A DNA stretch of 36,665 nucleotides from Oscillospiraceae bacterium. GTDB lineage: Bacteria; Bacillota; Clostridia; Oscillospirales; WRJC01. The stretch lies in the NCBI GenBank assembly GCA_009777355.1, contig WRMA01000010.1, forward strand, positions 1 through 36,665, in the 5' to 3' direction. Of the stretch, positions 29,949 to 36,665 are shown piece after piece. The position numbers were made by a program, and so were the translations under genes. The notes beneath the pieces were generated by a model, which did no database searches, was not told where the DNA came from, and saw nothing but the letters and a program-made list of their open reading frames with translations. How positions within the stretch are numbered: the first letter of the stretch is position 1; the number at the start of each line of letters is the position of its first letter.

Positions 29949-31082
29949 CTAATCCTCGAAATCTTCCACGACTATATCGAGCGGCACGTCGTCCGGGTCA
30001 ACGTCGGAATCAATATCAGAATCAGCGTCGGCCGGTTCTTCTTCGGGCAGCTTCGCTTTCTCCGAATTTGTCCTGACGAGCTTTTCGATTTCCTCGGCTA
30101 AATCTCTATTATCGGCAAAATATTTCTTTACCGCTTCTTTTCCCTGTCCGATTCTCTCGCCGTTATAGGAAAACCATGAGCCGCTCTTTTTTATTATGCC
30201 CATGTTCGTCGCTATGTCGAGCACCTCTCCGGTATGGTCTATGCCTTCGCCGAAAACCATTGTAAACTCCGCGATTTTAAACGGCGGCGCGACTTTGTTC
30301 TTTACGACTTTACACTTGACCCTGTTCGCGATTGCTTCTTTCGCCTCTGTTATCGTCTCGGTCTTTCTTATGTCTATTCTTACGGACGCGTAAAACTTCA
30401 GAGCTTTTCCTCCCGTCGTGGTCTCGGGCGCTCCGTACATCGCCATAGACGACCTTAGCTGATTTATAAATATAACGAGGCACGAAGATTTCGCTATGCT
30501 TCCCGAAAGCTTTCTCAAAGCCTGAGACATGAGCCTCGCCTGAAGAGCCATGTTTTTATCGCCCATGTTACCGTCGAGTTCTTCTTTTGGAACAAGCGCG
30601 GCGACGCTGTCCACGATTATAATGTCGACCGCTCCCGAGTGGACCAACTTATCCGTGATTTCAAGGGCCTGTTCGCCGTAATCCGGCTGGGAAATCAATA
30701 AATTTTCCGTATCGACGCCGATATTTTTCGCGTATACCGGGTCGAGCGCGTGTTCGGCGTCGATAAACGCCGCGACTCCGCCCATCTTCTGGCACTGCGC
30801 GACGGCCGATAACGCAAGGGTCGTCTTACCCGACGATTCCGGACCGTAAATCTCGACGATTCTGCCTTTGGGCAATCCTCCGATTCCGAGGGCTAAATCC
30901 AGAGTGAGCGACCCCGTGGGTATGGCGCTGACGTTCATTTTCGCGTGTTCGCCGAGTTTCATTATAGCGCCCGCGCCGAAGCTCTTGTGAATATCGTCCA
31001 GCGCGCTTTTCAGCGCCGTCTTTTTTTGGTCCGCCGTTTCGGGCAGGTCTCTTTTAATTTGTCCTAACGTTGCTTTTGCCAT
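29949..31082 (-). CDS. recA: Recombinase RecA
   Basis: A 377-residue RecA: Walker [16 protein letters not shown], the Walker B region [16 protein letters not shown], and L1/L2 loops with [20 protein letters not shown] and [13 protein letters not shown]-like sequence ([12 protein letters not shown]). It has the usual acidic C-terminal tail ([12 protein letters not shown]). RecA mediates homologous recombination and SOS induction. ATG follows AGAGGAG. The leader includes a palindrome between -35 and -10 and is repeated upstream of the PIN gene. First gene of the recA-brnT-antitoxin-recX-rimO-mtlD block. Confidence 0.98.
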   Translation of the reverse strand: MAKATLGQIKRDLPETADQKKTALKSALDDIHKSFGAGAIMKLGEHAKMNVSAIPTGSLTLDLALGIGGLPKGRIVEIYGPESSGKTTLALSAVAQCQKMGGVAAFIDAEHALDPVYAKNIGVDTENLLISQPDYGEQALEITDKLVHSGAVDIIIVDSVAALVPKEELDGNMGDKNMALQARLMSQALRKLSGSIAKSSCLVIFINQLRSSMAMYGAPETTTGGKALKFYASVRIDIRKTETITEAKEAIANRVKCKVVKNKVAPPFKIAEFTMVFGEGIDHTGEVLDIATNMGIIKKSGSWFSYNGERIGQGKEAVKKYFADNRDLAEEIEKLVRTNSEKAKLPEEEPADADSDIDSDVDPDDVPLDIVVEDFED

Positions 31083-31089
31083 CTTTTTA

Positions 31090-31133
31090 TTCTCCTCTTT
31101 TTATCTTGAAATTATATATTATTTATGCATAAA
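31090..31133 (-). repeat. 44-bp direct repeat, copy 1 (recA leader)
   Basis: Identical at 43 of 44 bases to 31852-31895. It includes the recA ribosome site (AGAGGAGA), the -10 TATAAT and the palindrome TTTATGCATAAA. The one difference is A versus G (- strand: TTTCAAG versus TTTCGAG). The two copies flank the PIN toxin-like module, giving both genes the same leader. Confidence 0.9.
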
Positions 31134-31140
31134 GACACAA
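31111..31140 (-). promoter_or_regulatory. recA promoter with central palindrome
   Basis: TTGTGT, 18 bases, TATAAT on the - strand. The spacer holds the perfect 12-bp palindrome TTTATGCATAAA (31122-31133), where a repressor could block polymerase. It does not match the Bacillus LexA box, so the regulator is unknown. Confidence 0.55.
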
Positions 31141-31148
31141 GTTGTTTT

Positions 31149-31403
31149 CTACGCTTCCGACGACTCGTCGCTTAACCCGAATGAAACGCTCTTCGGGTCG
31201 TTATCGGCGGCGGAATTAAGAAAGTTTTCAAGTTGAGATTTATCTCCGTCTTTGTAAGCGTTTCCGAAATACTCCCTGCGCCAACCGGTATAATCATACG
31301 CAGATTTCATGATAGCCGAAATAAACATTTCAATTTCGATAATACCAAGATTTTTATGAAGGCAATCCATACCTTTTTTTATTATCACCTGTTCATTAAT
31401 CAT
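31149..31403 (-). CDS. Small partner protein of the PIN gene (possible antitoxin)
   Basis: An 84-residue protein, start ATG 31403 (the ORF track's longer start lies within the PIN gene). MINEQVIIKKGMDCLHKNLGIIEIEMFISAI is probably helical; then DYTGWRREYF and a C-terminal acidic half. Similar small proteins with the DYT.WR...F pattern accompany PIN-domain genes in Firmicutes and cyanobacteria. It overlaps the PIN gene by 8 bases and is downstream of it, the reverse of the usual antitoxin-first order. Antitoxin function is inferred from context. Confidence 0.6.
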   Translation of the reverse strand: MINEQVIIKKGMDCLHKNLGIIEIEMFISAIMKSAYDYTGWRREYFGNAYKDGDKSQLENFLNSAADNDPKSVSFGLSDESSEA

Positions 31404-31845
31404 TATCGCTGTCCTCCCACATACGTATAAAATCAACGGGATTTATTATATTAATTTTATCTGATTTGTATTTTAATAGCCTTTTATCTGTCGTTATCAG
31501 GTAATCGCTGTTCGCTATTACCGCGCAGGCAACATGCGCGGCGTCCATATATTTTACGCCTGTTTTCATAATATCAATCGCCAAAACCAATACTTGTTCA
31601 AGTTTGTCTTTGGCTACATAAATCTCGGCATTATCAAGAAAATCAATTATTAATTTACGGGTTTCCTGATTGGGAACCGCCGATACTTCTTCATATATAA
31701 CGAACGAATTAACCAGCGTTATTTTTTTATTAGTAATAAGAGTCTGTATCAAAATTTTTGCCGCTGATTCAAAAACTATAGTCGGATTTGACGGCGGGTC
31801 AAAAGGTCTGCCGTAACAGCAGTTGTCAAGATATATTTTGAGCAC
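31396..31845 (-). CDS. PIN-domain ribonuclease (toxin-like)
   Basis: A 149-residue PIN domain protein with the metal-binding acidic residues in place: Asp7 (KIYLDNCCYGRPFD), Glu52/53 (VIYEEVSA), Asp101 (KYMDAAHVACA) and Asp120 (DYLITTDKRLL). PIN domains of this form are usually VapC-like RNases. GTG start at 31845 after AGAGGAG in a leader that is a near copy of the recA leader. Its partner is downstream. Both lie between the two 44-bp repeats, suggesting that the module was inserted with or caused duplication of the recA leader. Confidence 0.85.
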   Translation of the reverse strand: MLKIYLDNCCYGRPFDPPSNPTIVFESAAKILIQTLITNKKITLVNSFVIYEEVSAVPNQETRKLIIDFLDNAEIYVAKDKLEQVLVLAIDIMKTGVKYMDAAHVACAVIANSDYLITTDKRLLKYKSDKINIINPVDFIRMWEDSDND

Positions 31846-31851
31846 TATTAT

Positions 31852-31895
31852 TTCTCCTCTTTTTATCTCGAAATTATATATTATTTATGCATAAA
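31852..31895 (-). repeat. 44-bp direct repeat, copy 2 (PIN gene leader)
   Basis: 43/44 identical to 31090-31133. Here the palindrome is extended to 18 bp (TTATTTATGCATAAATAA, 31881-31898). The -10 TATAAT is kept, but there is no good -35 at the right distance, so promoter strength may differ from the recA copy. Confidence 0.9.
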
Positions 31896-31917
31896 TAACA
31901 GTTATAATCCGCATTTA

Positions 31918-32298
31918 CTATACGAAAACGCACCAATTTACGCCGAATTTATCAATAACCCCGAATAAACAGGGACTCCACGGACATTCGCCCGGTTTTG
32001 TAATCGGCGCGATTAATTTAAGACAGTCCGCTTTCAGAATATCATATGCTCTTTTTACTGTTTCTTCTTTGCCTTCGCCAAAATGCAGACAAAATTGCAT
32101 TATATTCCCGGTGACTGCATTATTATCCTGTAGTTCGCAGATTGCGAAAATCTGACCGTAAATATCAAGTTCCGCGTGAGCGACCGAGCCGTTCTCATGA
32201 CGATGGTCGCAAATTAATTTCGCGTTAAAAGCGTTTTGATAAAACTCAAGAGCCTGTTCGCTGTTTTTAATATATATTTGCATCATTGACCTGTACAT
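31918..32298 (-). CDS. VOC (glyoxalase/PhnB-like) protein
   Basis: A 126-residue protein of the VOC superfamily, PhnB-like type: IYIKNSEQALEFYQNAFNAKL with the typical FY..AF.A motif, HAELDIYGQIFAICE, and the ending LFGVIDKFGVNWCVFV, which matches D.FG..W.. closings in this family. Such proteins are small metal-binding enzymes or resistance proteins; no function can be named. ATG is ten bases after GGAGG. It is downstream of its own promoter in the gap after prmC and upstream of the PIN module on the same strand. Confidence 0.85.
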   Translation of the reverse strand: MYRSMMQIYIKNSEQALEFYQNAFNAKLICDHRHENGSVAHAELDIYGQIFAICELQDNNAVTGNIMQFCLHFGEGKEETVKRAYDILKADCLKLIAPITKPGECPWSPCLFGVIDKFGVNWCVFV

Positions 32299-32354
32299 CG
32301 TTTTTTAACCTCCGAAAATATAAACTCTATTTAATAATTGCTGTCAGCCTATAT

Positions 32355-32385
32355 ATTATATCACATTAACCATGACGGCGTCATG
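32355..32385 (-). promoter_or_regulatory. Promoter of the VOC gene with a palindrome over -35
   Basis: TGACGC, 17 bases, TATAAT (- strand; -10 at 32355-32360). The perfect inverted repeat CATGACG-C-CGTCATG (32371-32385, shown on the - strand) covers the -35, a plausible repressor site. Confidence 0.5.
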
Positions 32386-32417
32386 TCATATTATAATCCG
32401 AACGCTTTGTAAAATTT

Positions 32418-33224
32418 TTATTTACGACCTATAACGACCCTCTCTATATTTCCGTAATCGCGTATTATATCCCATGAAAACCCGATTTTTTCAAACATTT
32501 TTATTATATCCCCGCTTTGATTTAATCCGCACTCAAATATAGTTATTATATTATTATCCCTTAAAGCATCGCTGTAATTATCTATAATAAATCTATAGAA
32601 ATCAAGACCGTCCTCGCCGCCGTAAAACGCCGCCCGGGGCTCGTGATATAATTCTGTTTTTTCGCGTTTTATCTTCTCTATATCTGATTTATTAAGATAC
32701 GGCGGATTCGATACAATTATATTTATCTTATTTTTTATAATTTCCAAAATCTTTAAATAATCTTTCATTATATCAAGACAATAAAATTCCGTCCTGCCGG
32801 AAACGCCGTTTATTCCGGCGTTTTCCTTTGACATATTAACTGCCTCGGGCGATATGTCTATTAAAATCGCCGTCATATCTTTTCTGCGTTTCAGAGCCGA
32901 TATCGATATACATCCCGAACCGCTGCACAAGTCAAGCGCAATGCTATTTATTTTTGCGTTATTTATTATATATTCAGTAATAAATTCCGTTTCCGGCCTG
33001 GGAATAAGACAGCTTTTGTTTAATTTATATAAATCCCCGTAAAATTCCCATTCTCCGAGAATATACTGCAAAGGCTCCCGGTTTATCCTGCGTTTTATTA
33101 TATTATCTAAATCAGGCAATTCAAGATTATATTTTCTTACGTGTTCTTCTATGATTTTTGACTCGAACAAATAATTTTCTATGCCTGAATTTTTTAATAA
33201 ATCTATCGTTTTTTTATCCGGCAT
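32418..33224 (-). CDS. prmC: Release factor glutamine methyltransferase PrmC
   Basis: A 268-residue SAM-dependent methyltransferase that methylates Gln in the GGQ loop of RF1/RF2. N-terminal helical domain with REPLQYILGEWEFYG; CLIPRPETE; SAM site ALDLCSGSGCISISAL; catalytic IVSNPPYL. It overlaps DUF1385 by 11 bases, as in many Firmicutes where DUF1385, prmC and prfA form one operon; here no prfA follows within the window, and a VOC gene with its own promoter comes next. Confidence 0.96.
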   Translation of the reverse strand: MPDKKTIDLLKNSGIENYLFESKIIEEHVRKYNLELPDLDNIIKRRINREPLQYILGEWEFYGDLYKLNKSCLIPRPETEFITEYIINNAKINSIALDLCSGSGCISISALKRRKDMTAILIDISPEAVNMSKENAGINGVSGRTEFYCLDIMKDYLKILEIIKNKINIIVSNPPYLNKSDIEKIKREKTELYHEPRAAFYGGEDGLDFYRFIIDNYSDALRDNNIITIFECGLNQSGDIIKMFEKIGFSWDIIRDYGNIERVVIGRK

Positions 33225-34281
33225 TTATTTTATTATCCGGTTCGGTTTCTTCTGTCTTGTCTATTTTCAGCGCGGTTCTTAGTGAAACCACGGCTACTTC
33301 GATTTGTTTGTCGTCGGGTTTTTTGGTAGTGAGAAGCTGCGTCCATTTTCCGGGAGCGGACGCTATTCTAACGAACGCCGAATCGTGTTTGCCCGCGTAT
33401 TTTATGAACTCATAGCCTATGCCGATAATAAACGGGAAAACCGAAAGCTTGACGGCTAGTCGCAGCCAGAACGCCACGTTATTCGAAAAATTAAAATTTT
33501 CGCCCGTAAAATCTGGGATAAACATTGATATTATAATGCCTATAAGCATCATCACTATCATAAACGAAGTGCCGCACCTCGGATGAAATCTCGAATATTC
33601 CCTGACGTTTTCAACCGTAAGCTCTCTTTTCGCTTCGTAGCAGAACACGGCCATATGTTCAGCGCCGTGATACTGGAACGTCCGTTTTATATCGGGAATT
33701 AAAGTTACCAGAAGAATATATAAAATGAAAATCGCGAGCCTTACTATTCCCTCGGTCATGCTTATAAACCAGCCGCCTTTTTCAAAATTCGTTAAACCGG
33801 TTATTTGGCTGCCGATAAAAGTCGGCAGGAAGAAAAACAGTCCGAAAGACAAAGCAAGTCCTAGGACAGTCCCTATTATCGACGCCGCGGCAATCATAGA
33901 CTTTGACTCTGATTTAGCTTTAACTTCTTTTTCGGGCTTTACGGCAATTTCGGCGGCGTTTTCAATATTTTCTTCTTCATCGTCATCGTCCAGACCGAGC
34001 ATTTCGGCAGAATCGTTAAGAGTGGACATTGCCATTTTCATCATCTCTATAAAATTCACGAAACCGCGAATAATTGGAATATTCAGGATTTTATATTTAT
34101 CCCTGATTGACTTGAACGGCTTTATTTTTTTCACTATTTCGCCTTTTCTCCGGCGTACCGCGATGGCTATATTATCTTTTGATTTCATCATTACGCCTTC
34201 AATCACGGCCTGTCCGCCCACCGCGCCTCGTATCGATTCTTCTTTTTCTTTCGCTTTAATTTTAACTTTATTTTCACTCAT
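33214..34281 (-). CDS. DUF1385 membrane protein (YqhQ-like)
   Basis: A 355-residue protein with the DUF1385 features: GGQAVIEGVMMKSKDNIAIAVRR, then GFVNFIEMMKMAMSTLNDSAEML, several membrane helices, and RTFQYHGAEHMAVFCYEAKRELTVENVREYSRFHPRCGTSFMI, the family signature with conserved His, Cys and Arg. An acidic/Lys linker (DDDDEEENIENAAE) sits in the cytosolic loop. The function of the family is unknown, but it is commonly joined to prmC. Start at ATG 34281 after AAGGTG; the GTG at 34293 overlaps that site. Confidence 0.93.
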   Translation of the reverse strand: MSENKVKIKAKEKEESIRGAVGGQAVIEGVMMKSKDNIAIAVRRRKGEIVKKIKPFKSIRDKYKILNIPIIRGFVNFIEMMKMAMSTLNDSAEMLGLDDDDEEENIENAAEIAVKPEKEVKAKSESKSMIAAASIIGTVLGLALSFGLFFFLPTFIGSQITGLTNFEKGGWFISMTEGIVRLAIFILYILLVTLIPDIKRTFQYHGAEHMAVFCYEAKRELTVENVREYSRFHPRCGTSFMIVMMLIGIIISMFIPDFTGENFNFSNNVAFWLRLAVKLSVFPFIIGIGYEFIKYAGKHDSAFVRIASAPGKWTQLLTTKKPDDKQIEVAVVSLRTALKIDKTEETEPDNKINAG

Positions 34282-34299
34282 ATACAACTTCACCTTAAA

Positions 34300-34334
34300 A
34301 ATATAATATAATCATAAAAAGATTATATTATATT
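34300..34334. repeat. 14-bp perfect inverted repeat over the DUF1385 -10 region
   Basis: AATATAATATAATC, loop ATAAAAA, GATTATATTATATT. It covers the -10 and likely transcription start. It could be an operator or a leader hairpin; its sole A+T composition makes chance formation possible. Confidence 0.5.
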
Positions 34335-34350
34335 TAAACATATTTTGCAA
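34322..34350 (-). promoter_or_regulatory. Sigma-A promoter of DUF1385-prmC
   Basis: TTGCAA, 17 bases, TATAAT on the - strand, preceded by TACGC as in the Gfo/Idh operon promoter. A cre-like site here (TTGCAAGCGTATTTT) misses one consensus position. Confidence 0.65.
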
Positions 34351-34360
34351 GCGTATTTTG

Positions 34361-35245
34361 TTAATTATTTATATTTCCGAACATTTTCTTTAAATTCAGC
34401 GACGCCGCGTAAACCTGATTTTTTGTGAAATCATATTCTTCTGAATCTGATATATATCTAATCGCGTCTTTGAGAGTATATTTTTGTTTTGTCATAACGT
34501 CGGCGATAACGGCTTCCGGCGATATGCAAGAAAGAAAATCGTCTGAACCCTGCCGCTCGCTTTCACTACCGTCAACGCTGACGATTACGGTATATTCGCC
34601 TTTTTGGACCGAGATATTTCCACGCAGCTCTTCTAAAACCTCCCCGGGAGAACCTCTGTAGATTCTCTCGAATTTTTTCGTGAGGTCGTTGCACAGGCAG
34701 ATATTACACCCCGGGAGATTCTCAGATAAAATCTCAAAAGTTTTTATTATTCTTTTTGGCGATTCGTAAAATACATAAACTCCGGGATTATTTTTTAATT
34801 TAAGTATTATTTTTTTCATATCTGATTTTTCGCGCGGGAAAAATCCCTCGAAAACAAACGATTTCAGAACAAATCCCGAAACAGATATTGCCGCCGCGGC
34901 CGCGCACGCTCCGGGAACCGCGATAATCTCTATATTATTTTCGGCGGCTTTTTTAACTATAACTCCTCCGGGGTCTGATATACACGGCGTTCCCGCGTCC
35001 GATATGACGGCGATATTTCTGCCGTTTAAAAGTTCTCTTATAAAATAATCCGCGGAATTTATTTCGTTGAACTTATGATTTGAAACGAGTTTTGTTCTTA
35101 TATCGAATTTTGTTAGGAGCTTCATGGAATTTTCAGTATCTTCCGCGGCTATAATATCCGCGTTTTTCAAAATTTCGACCGCTCTGGGGGTCATATCGTC
35201 CAGATTTCCTATCGGCGTCGCGACTATATATAATTTTCCGTTCAT
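34361..35245 (-). CDS. rsmI: 16S rRNA (cytidine-2'-O)-methyltransferase RsmI
   Basis: A ~294-residue tetrapyrrole-methylase-fold enzyme that modifies 16S rRNA C1402. Diagnostic motifs: LYIVATPIGNLDDMTPRAVEIL, AEDTENS, SNHKFNE, ISDAGTPCISDPGG and VPGACAAAAAISVSG, then FEGFFPREK and ESPKRI. ATG 35245 is chosen by homology (MNGKLYIVATPIGN); it lies ~15 bases after AAGGAA, and the TTG at 35260 is an alternative. Divergent from spoVAC across ~160 A+T-rich bases. Confidence 0.97.
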   Translation of the reverse strand: MNGKLYIVATPIGNLDDMTPRAVEILKNADIIAAEDTENSMKLLTKFDIRTKLVSNHKFNEINSADYFIRELLNGRNIAVISDAGTPCISDPGGVIVKKAAENNIEIIAVPGACAAAAAISVSGFVLKSFVFEGFFPREKSDMKKIILKLKNNPGVYVFYESPKRIIKTFEILSENLPGCNICLCNDLTKKFERIYRGSPGEVLEELRGNISVQKGEYTVIVSVDGSESERQGSDDFLSCISPEAVIADVMTKQKYTLKDAIRYISDSEEYDFTKNQVYAASLNLKKMFGNINN

Positions 35246-35260
35246 TTTTTTATATATCAA

Positions 35261-35409
35261 TTCCTTATTTTAATTTTTATAAATTTATTATAAACCCAAA
35301 AATATAACCCGCTGTTAATATAATTTGAAAATATTAAAATATTCCAGTATAAAATATATAATATTTTCTAAAAATAATATAAAAATAATTTTTACCGGGG
35401 GTGTTATTT
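35261..35409. other. Divergent intergenic region rsmI / spoVAC
   Basis: Very A+T-rich. Ribosome sites for both genes are at its ends. I looked for a forespore sigma-G promoter (GYATR, 17-18 bases, CATNNTA) before spoVAC and did not find a full match; only TATAAT-like boxes are present. Confidence 0.5.
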
Positions 35410-35847
35410 ATGCAGATGGACAAAGCGACGTATATAAAATATGCCGGAGAGAACGCTAAAAAATCAAATATATTATTAAACATAACGAAAGCGTTTATTG
35501 TGGGCGGGCTCATATGCTGTATAGGCGAGGCGATTATTAAATTATATATTTATCTGGGTGTAGAACTCGAGACGGCGAGAATACTGGAATCGGTCACGCT
35601 TATTTTTCTTGCCGCGCTGCTGACCGGTCTGGGATATTACGACAACATAGCCAAGCACGCGGGAGCGGGGACAATCCTGCCGATAACGGGATTCGCGAAC
35701 GCCGTCGTCTCTCCCGCTATCGACAGCAAAAGCGAAGGATTTATACTCGGGGTGGGTTCAAAAATGTTCGTGATTGCCGGTCCGGTTATAGTTTACGGCA
35801 CGATTGCTTCGATAATTTACGGCGTTGTGTATTATTTTATAAGATAA
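35410..35847 (+). CDS. spoVAC: Stage V sporulation protein AC (SpoVAC)
   Basis: A 145-residue integral membrane protein with the SpoVAC hallmark: HAGAGTILPITGFANAVVSPAID, KSEGFILGVGSKMF and IAGPVIVYG. In Bacillus and Clostridium SpoVAC is a mechanosensitive channel for dipicolinic acid uptake and release in the spore inner membrane. Start ATG 35410 follows GGGGGTG by six bases. spoVAD and spoVAE, normally directly downstream, are absent here; the next gene is on the other strand. The gene is direct evidence that the host is, or descends from, a spore former. Confidence 0.93.
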   Translation: MQMDKATYIKYAGENAKKSNILLNITKAFIVGGLICCIGEAIIKLYIYLGVELETARILESVTLIFLAALLTGLGYYDNIAKHAGAGTILPITGFANAVVSPAIDSKSEGFILGVGSKMFVIAGPVIVYGTIASIIYGVVYYFIR

Positions 35848-35866
35848 TATTGGTTAGATATGTAGA

Positions 35867-35886
35867 GCGCGGCTTCTATGCCGCGC
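35867..35886. terminator. GC-rich stem-loop between convergent spoVAC and CBS genes
   Basis: A perfect 7-bp stem GCGCGGC, loop TTCTAT, GCCGCGC, in the 55-base gap between two convergent genes. There is no clean T-tract right after either arm, so it may be a weak terminator or a small intergenic palindromic element. Confidence 0.5.
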
Positions 35887-35902
35887 CCTGCGTATATAAA
35901 TA

Positions 35903-36322
35903 TTAATTTTTATACATTTCCGCTATGCCGCATTCTGCCTTCGCGACCTCCGCGTCGAGTTTGCCGTACCTCGCTATATCCCCGACCGAAAGCATACCGA
36001 CGATTTCCCTGCCCGTTACGACGGGAAGCCGCCTTACTTGTCTGTCGCCCATTACTTTTACGGCTTCTTTTATATCCGCGTCGGGCATTATGCTGACGAC
36101 GTTTTTCGTCATTACTTTTTCTATTTTCTCTCCTGGTCCGAACCCTTTCGATATTCCTCTGGTTATAATATCCCTGTCGGTGACAATTCCGACGATTCCT
36201 CCGCCGTCGCATACCGGCACGACGCCTATATCCGCGCCGCGCATTAATTTAGACGCGTTTTCTATCGTCATATCGGGCGATACGCAGCATATATGACTTG
36301 TCATCAAATCTCTTACTTTCAT
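35903..36322 (-). CDS. Two-CBS-domain protein
   Basis: A 139-residue protein made of a CBS pair: VRDLMTSHICCVSPDMTIENASKLM..IGVVPVCDGGGIVGIVTDRDII and IEKVMTKNVVSIMPDADIKEAVKVM..QVRRLPVVTGREIVGMLSVGDIA. Such stand-alone pairs (YhcV, Hrp1 type) bind adenine nucleotides or respond to energy or stress; the target is not known. ATG 36322. The leader holds a 13-bp inverted repeat. Alone between spoVAC (convergent) and an unidentified gene. Confidence 0.93.
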   Translation of the reverse strand: MKVRDLMTSHICCVSPDMTIENASKLMRGADIGVVPVCDGGGIVGIVTDRDIITRGISKGFGPGEKIEKVMTKNVVSIMPDADIKEAVKVMGDRQVRRLPVVTGREIVGMLSVGDIARYGKLDAEVAKAECGIAEMYKN

Positions 36323-36326
36323 AAAT

Positions 36327-36381
36327 AAAAATAAACCTGCCTTTCTAATTAATAATTATAAAATATCACAGGTTTATTTTT
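36327..36381. repeat. 13-bp inverted repeat in the CBS gene leader
   Basis: AAAAATAAACCTG and CAGGTTTATTTTT separated by 29 bases, next to the CBS start. If transcribed, the stem could hide part of the ribosome site (CAGG); but a TATAAT sits in the loop, so part of it may lie before the transcription start. Confidence 0.45.
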
Positions 36382-36440
36382 AGCGTTTAATTTTTCGTTA
36401 TGCGTTTTAGGCGAAAAAATCACCGATGTAATTTTTGTTA

Positions 36441-36665
36441 TTATTCAAAATATAATCTTTCTCTGATATCAAGATATAATTTTTCCCAGACCGACATATT
36501 ATTTTTAACGTCGCCCAAAGCGATTGCCGCCTGAGACGTCGCGAGGGCGTTTTCTCTGCCGCCTATCGTATGAGAGTAGCCGGCTGAGTCTGTTAATTTA
36601 AAAAGCGACAATCCGGCGATTGTTTTTTCTCCCATTTCTCTGTATTTTTCGCTTGTTATTTCGTT
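36441..36665 (-). CDS. C-terminal end of an unidentified protein
   Basis: The reading frame stays open to the window edge (NEITSEKYRE then MGEKTIAGLSLFKL), so this is the last ~74 residues of a longer protein rather than a 64-residue gene. GRENALATSQAAIALGDV resembles the terminal helix of alpha/alpha-toroid (prenyltransferase or squalene-cyclase type) repeat proteins, but this is a weak resemblance. Confidence 0.5.
   Translation of the reverse strand, partial: NEITSEKYREMGEKTIAGLSLFKLTDSAGYSHTIGGRENALATSQAAIALGDVKNNMSVWEKLYLDIRERLYFE

Noticed and set aside
31083-31148. LexA-type SOS box at recA
   Set aside because: No GAAC....GTTC or CGAAC..GTTCG match is present; only the TTTATGCATAAA palindrome was found.
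35910-36212. 100-residue - strand ORF rich in Arg
   Set aside because: It is an alternative frame inside the CBS-domain gene.

Overview
The window looks like a chromosomal segment of an anaerobic, spore-forming, Gram-positive bacterium of the Clostridia type. The grounds are a spoVAC gene, strong AGGAGG-like ribosome-binding sites, A+T-rich intergenic DNA, the recA/recX/rimO, DUF1385/prmC and rsmI housekeeping genes, and a type IV pilus locus with PilM/N/O but no secretin, as in monoderms. I see no rRNA, tRNA, CRISPR array, transposase or phage gene, and no stretch over 300 bases without a gene.

Layout. (1) 1-2019, + strand: the end of an oligopeptide/nickel-type solute-binding protein, then a single-chain double ATPase; the permease genes are not in view. 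(2) 14996-2022, - strand: a compact pilus operon in the order pilB, pilA, pilD, pilC, a pilM-pilN fusion, pilO, a giant prepilin of about 1,900 residues, then three small minor prepilins. The giant prepilin joins a normal pilin N-terminus to two duplicated GLUG-repeat modules and DUF11-like domains, and is the most unusual object in the window. No pilT or pilQ is present. (3) 15182-17050, + strand: a clan GH-A glycoside hydrolase ending at a bidirectional terminator. Facing it on the - strand is an operon of two Gfo/Idh/MocA oxidoreductases around an AP-endonuclease-2-type TIM-barrel isomerase, followed by a lone HPt protein. The operon promoter carries a full match to the CcpA cre consensus. 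Together these suggest carbohydrate release followed by oxidation and epimerisation or 3-keto-glycoside chemistry.

(4) 20869-25980: a small unknown protein (-), then on the + strand an ABC exporter with a zinc-ribbon N-terminal extension, an orphan antitoxin-like gene, pyridoxal kinase, an ECF S component (probably vitamin B6 salvage) and a flavin reductase-like protein. (5) 31845-25939, - strand: a PIN toxin-like gene and partner, recA, a BrnT toxin and antitoxin, recX, rimO and a mannitol-1-phosphate dehydrogenase-like gene. Two toxin-antitoxin-like modules bracket recA, and the PIN module lies between two 44-bp copies of the recA leader. (6) 32298-36665: a VOC protein, prmC, DUF1385, rsmI, a solitary spoVAC (+), a two-CBS protein, and the end of an unidentified gene leaving the window.

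The best candidates for new biology are the giant-pilin type IV pilus and the PIN module that carries a copy of the recA promoter. Functions are inferred from motifs read by eye; no database search was run.
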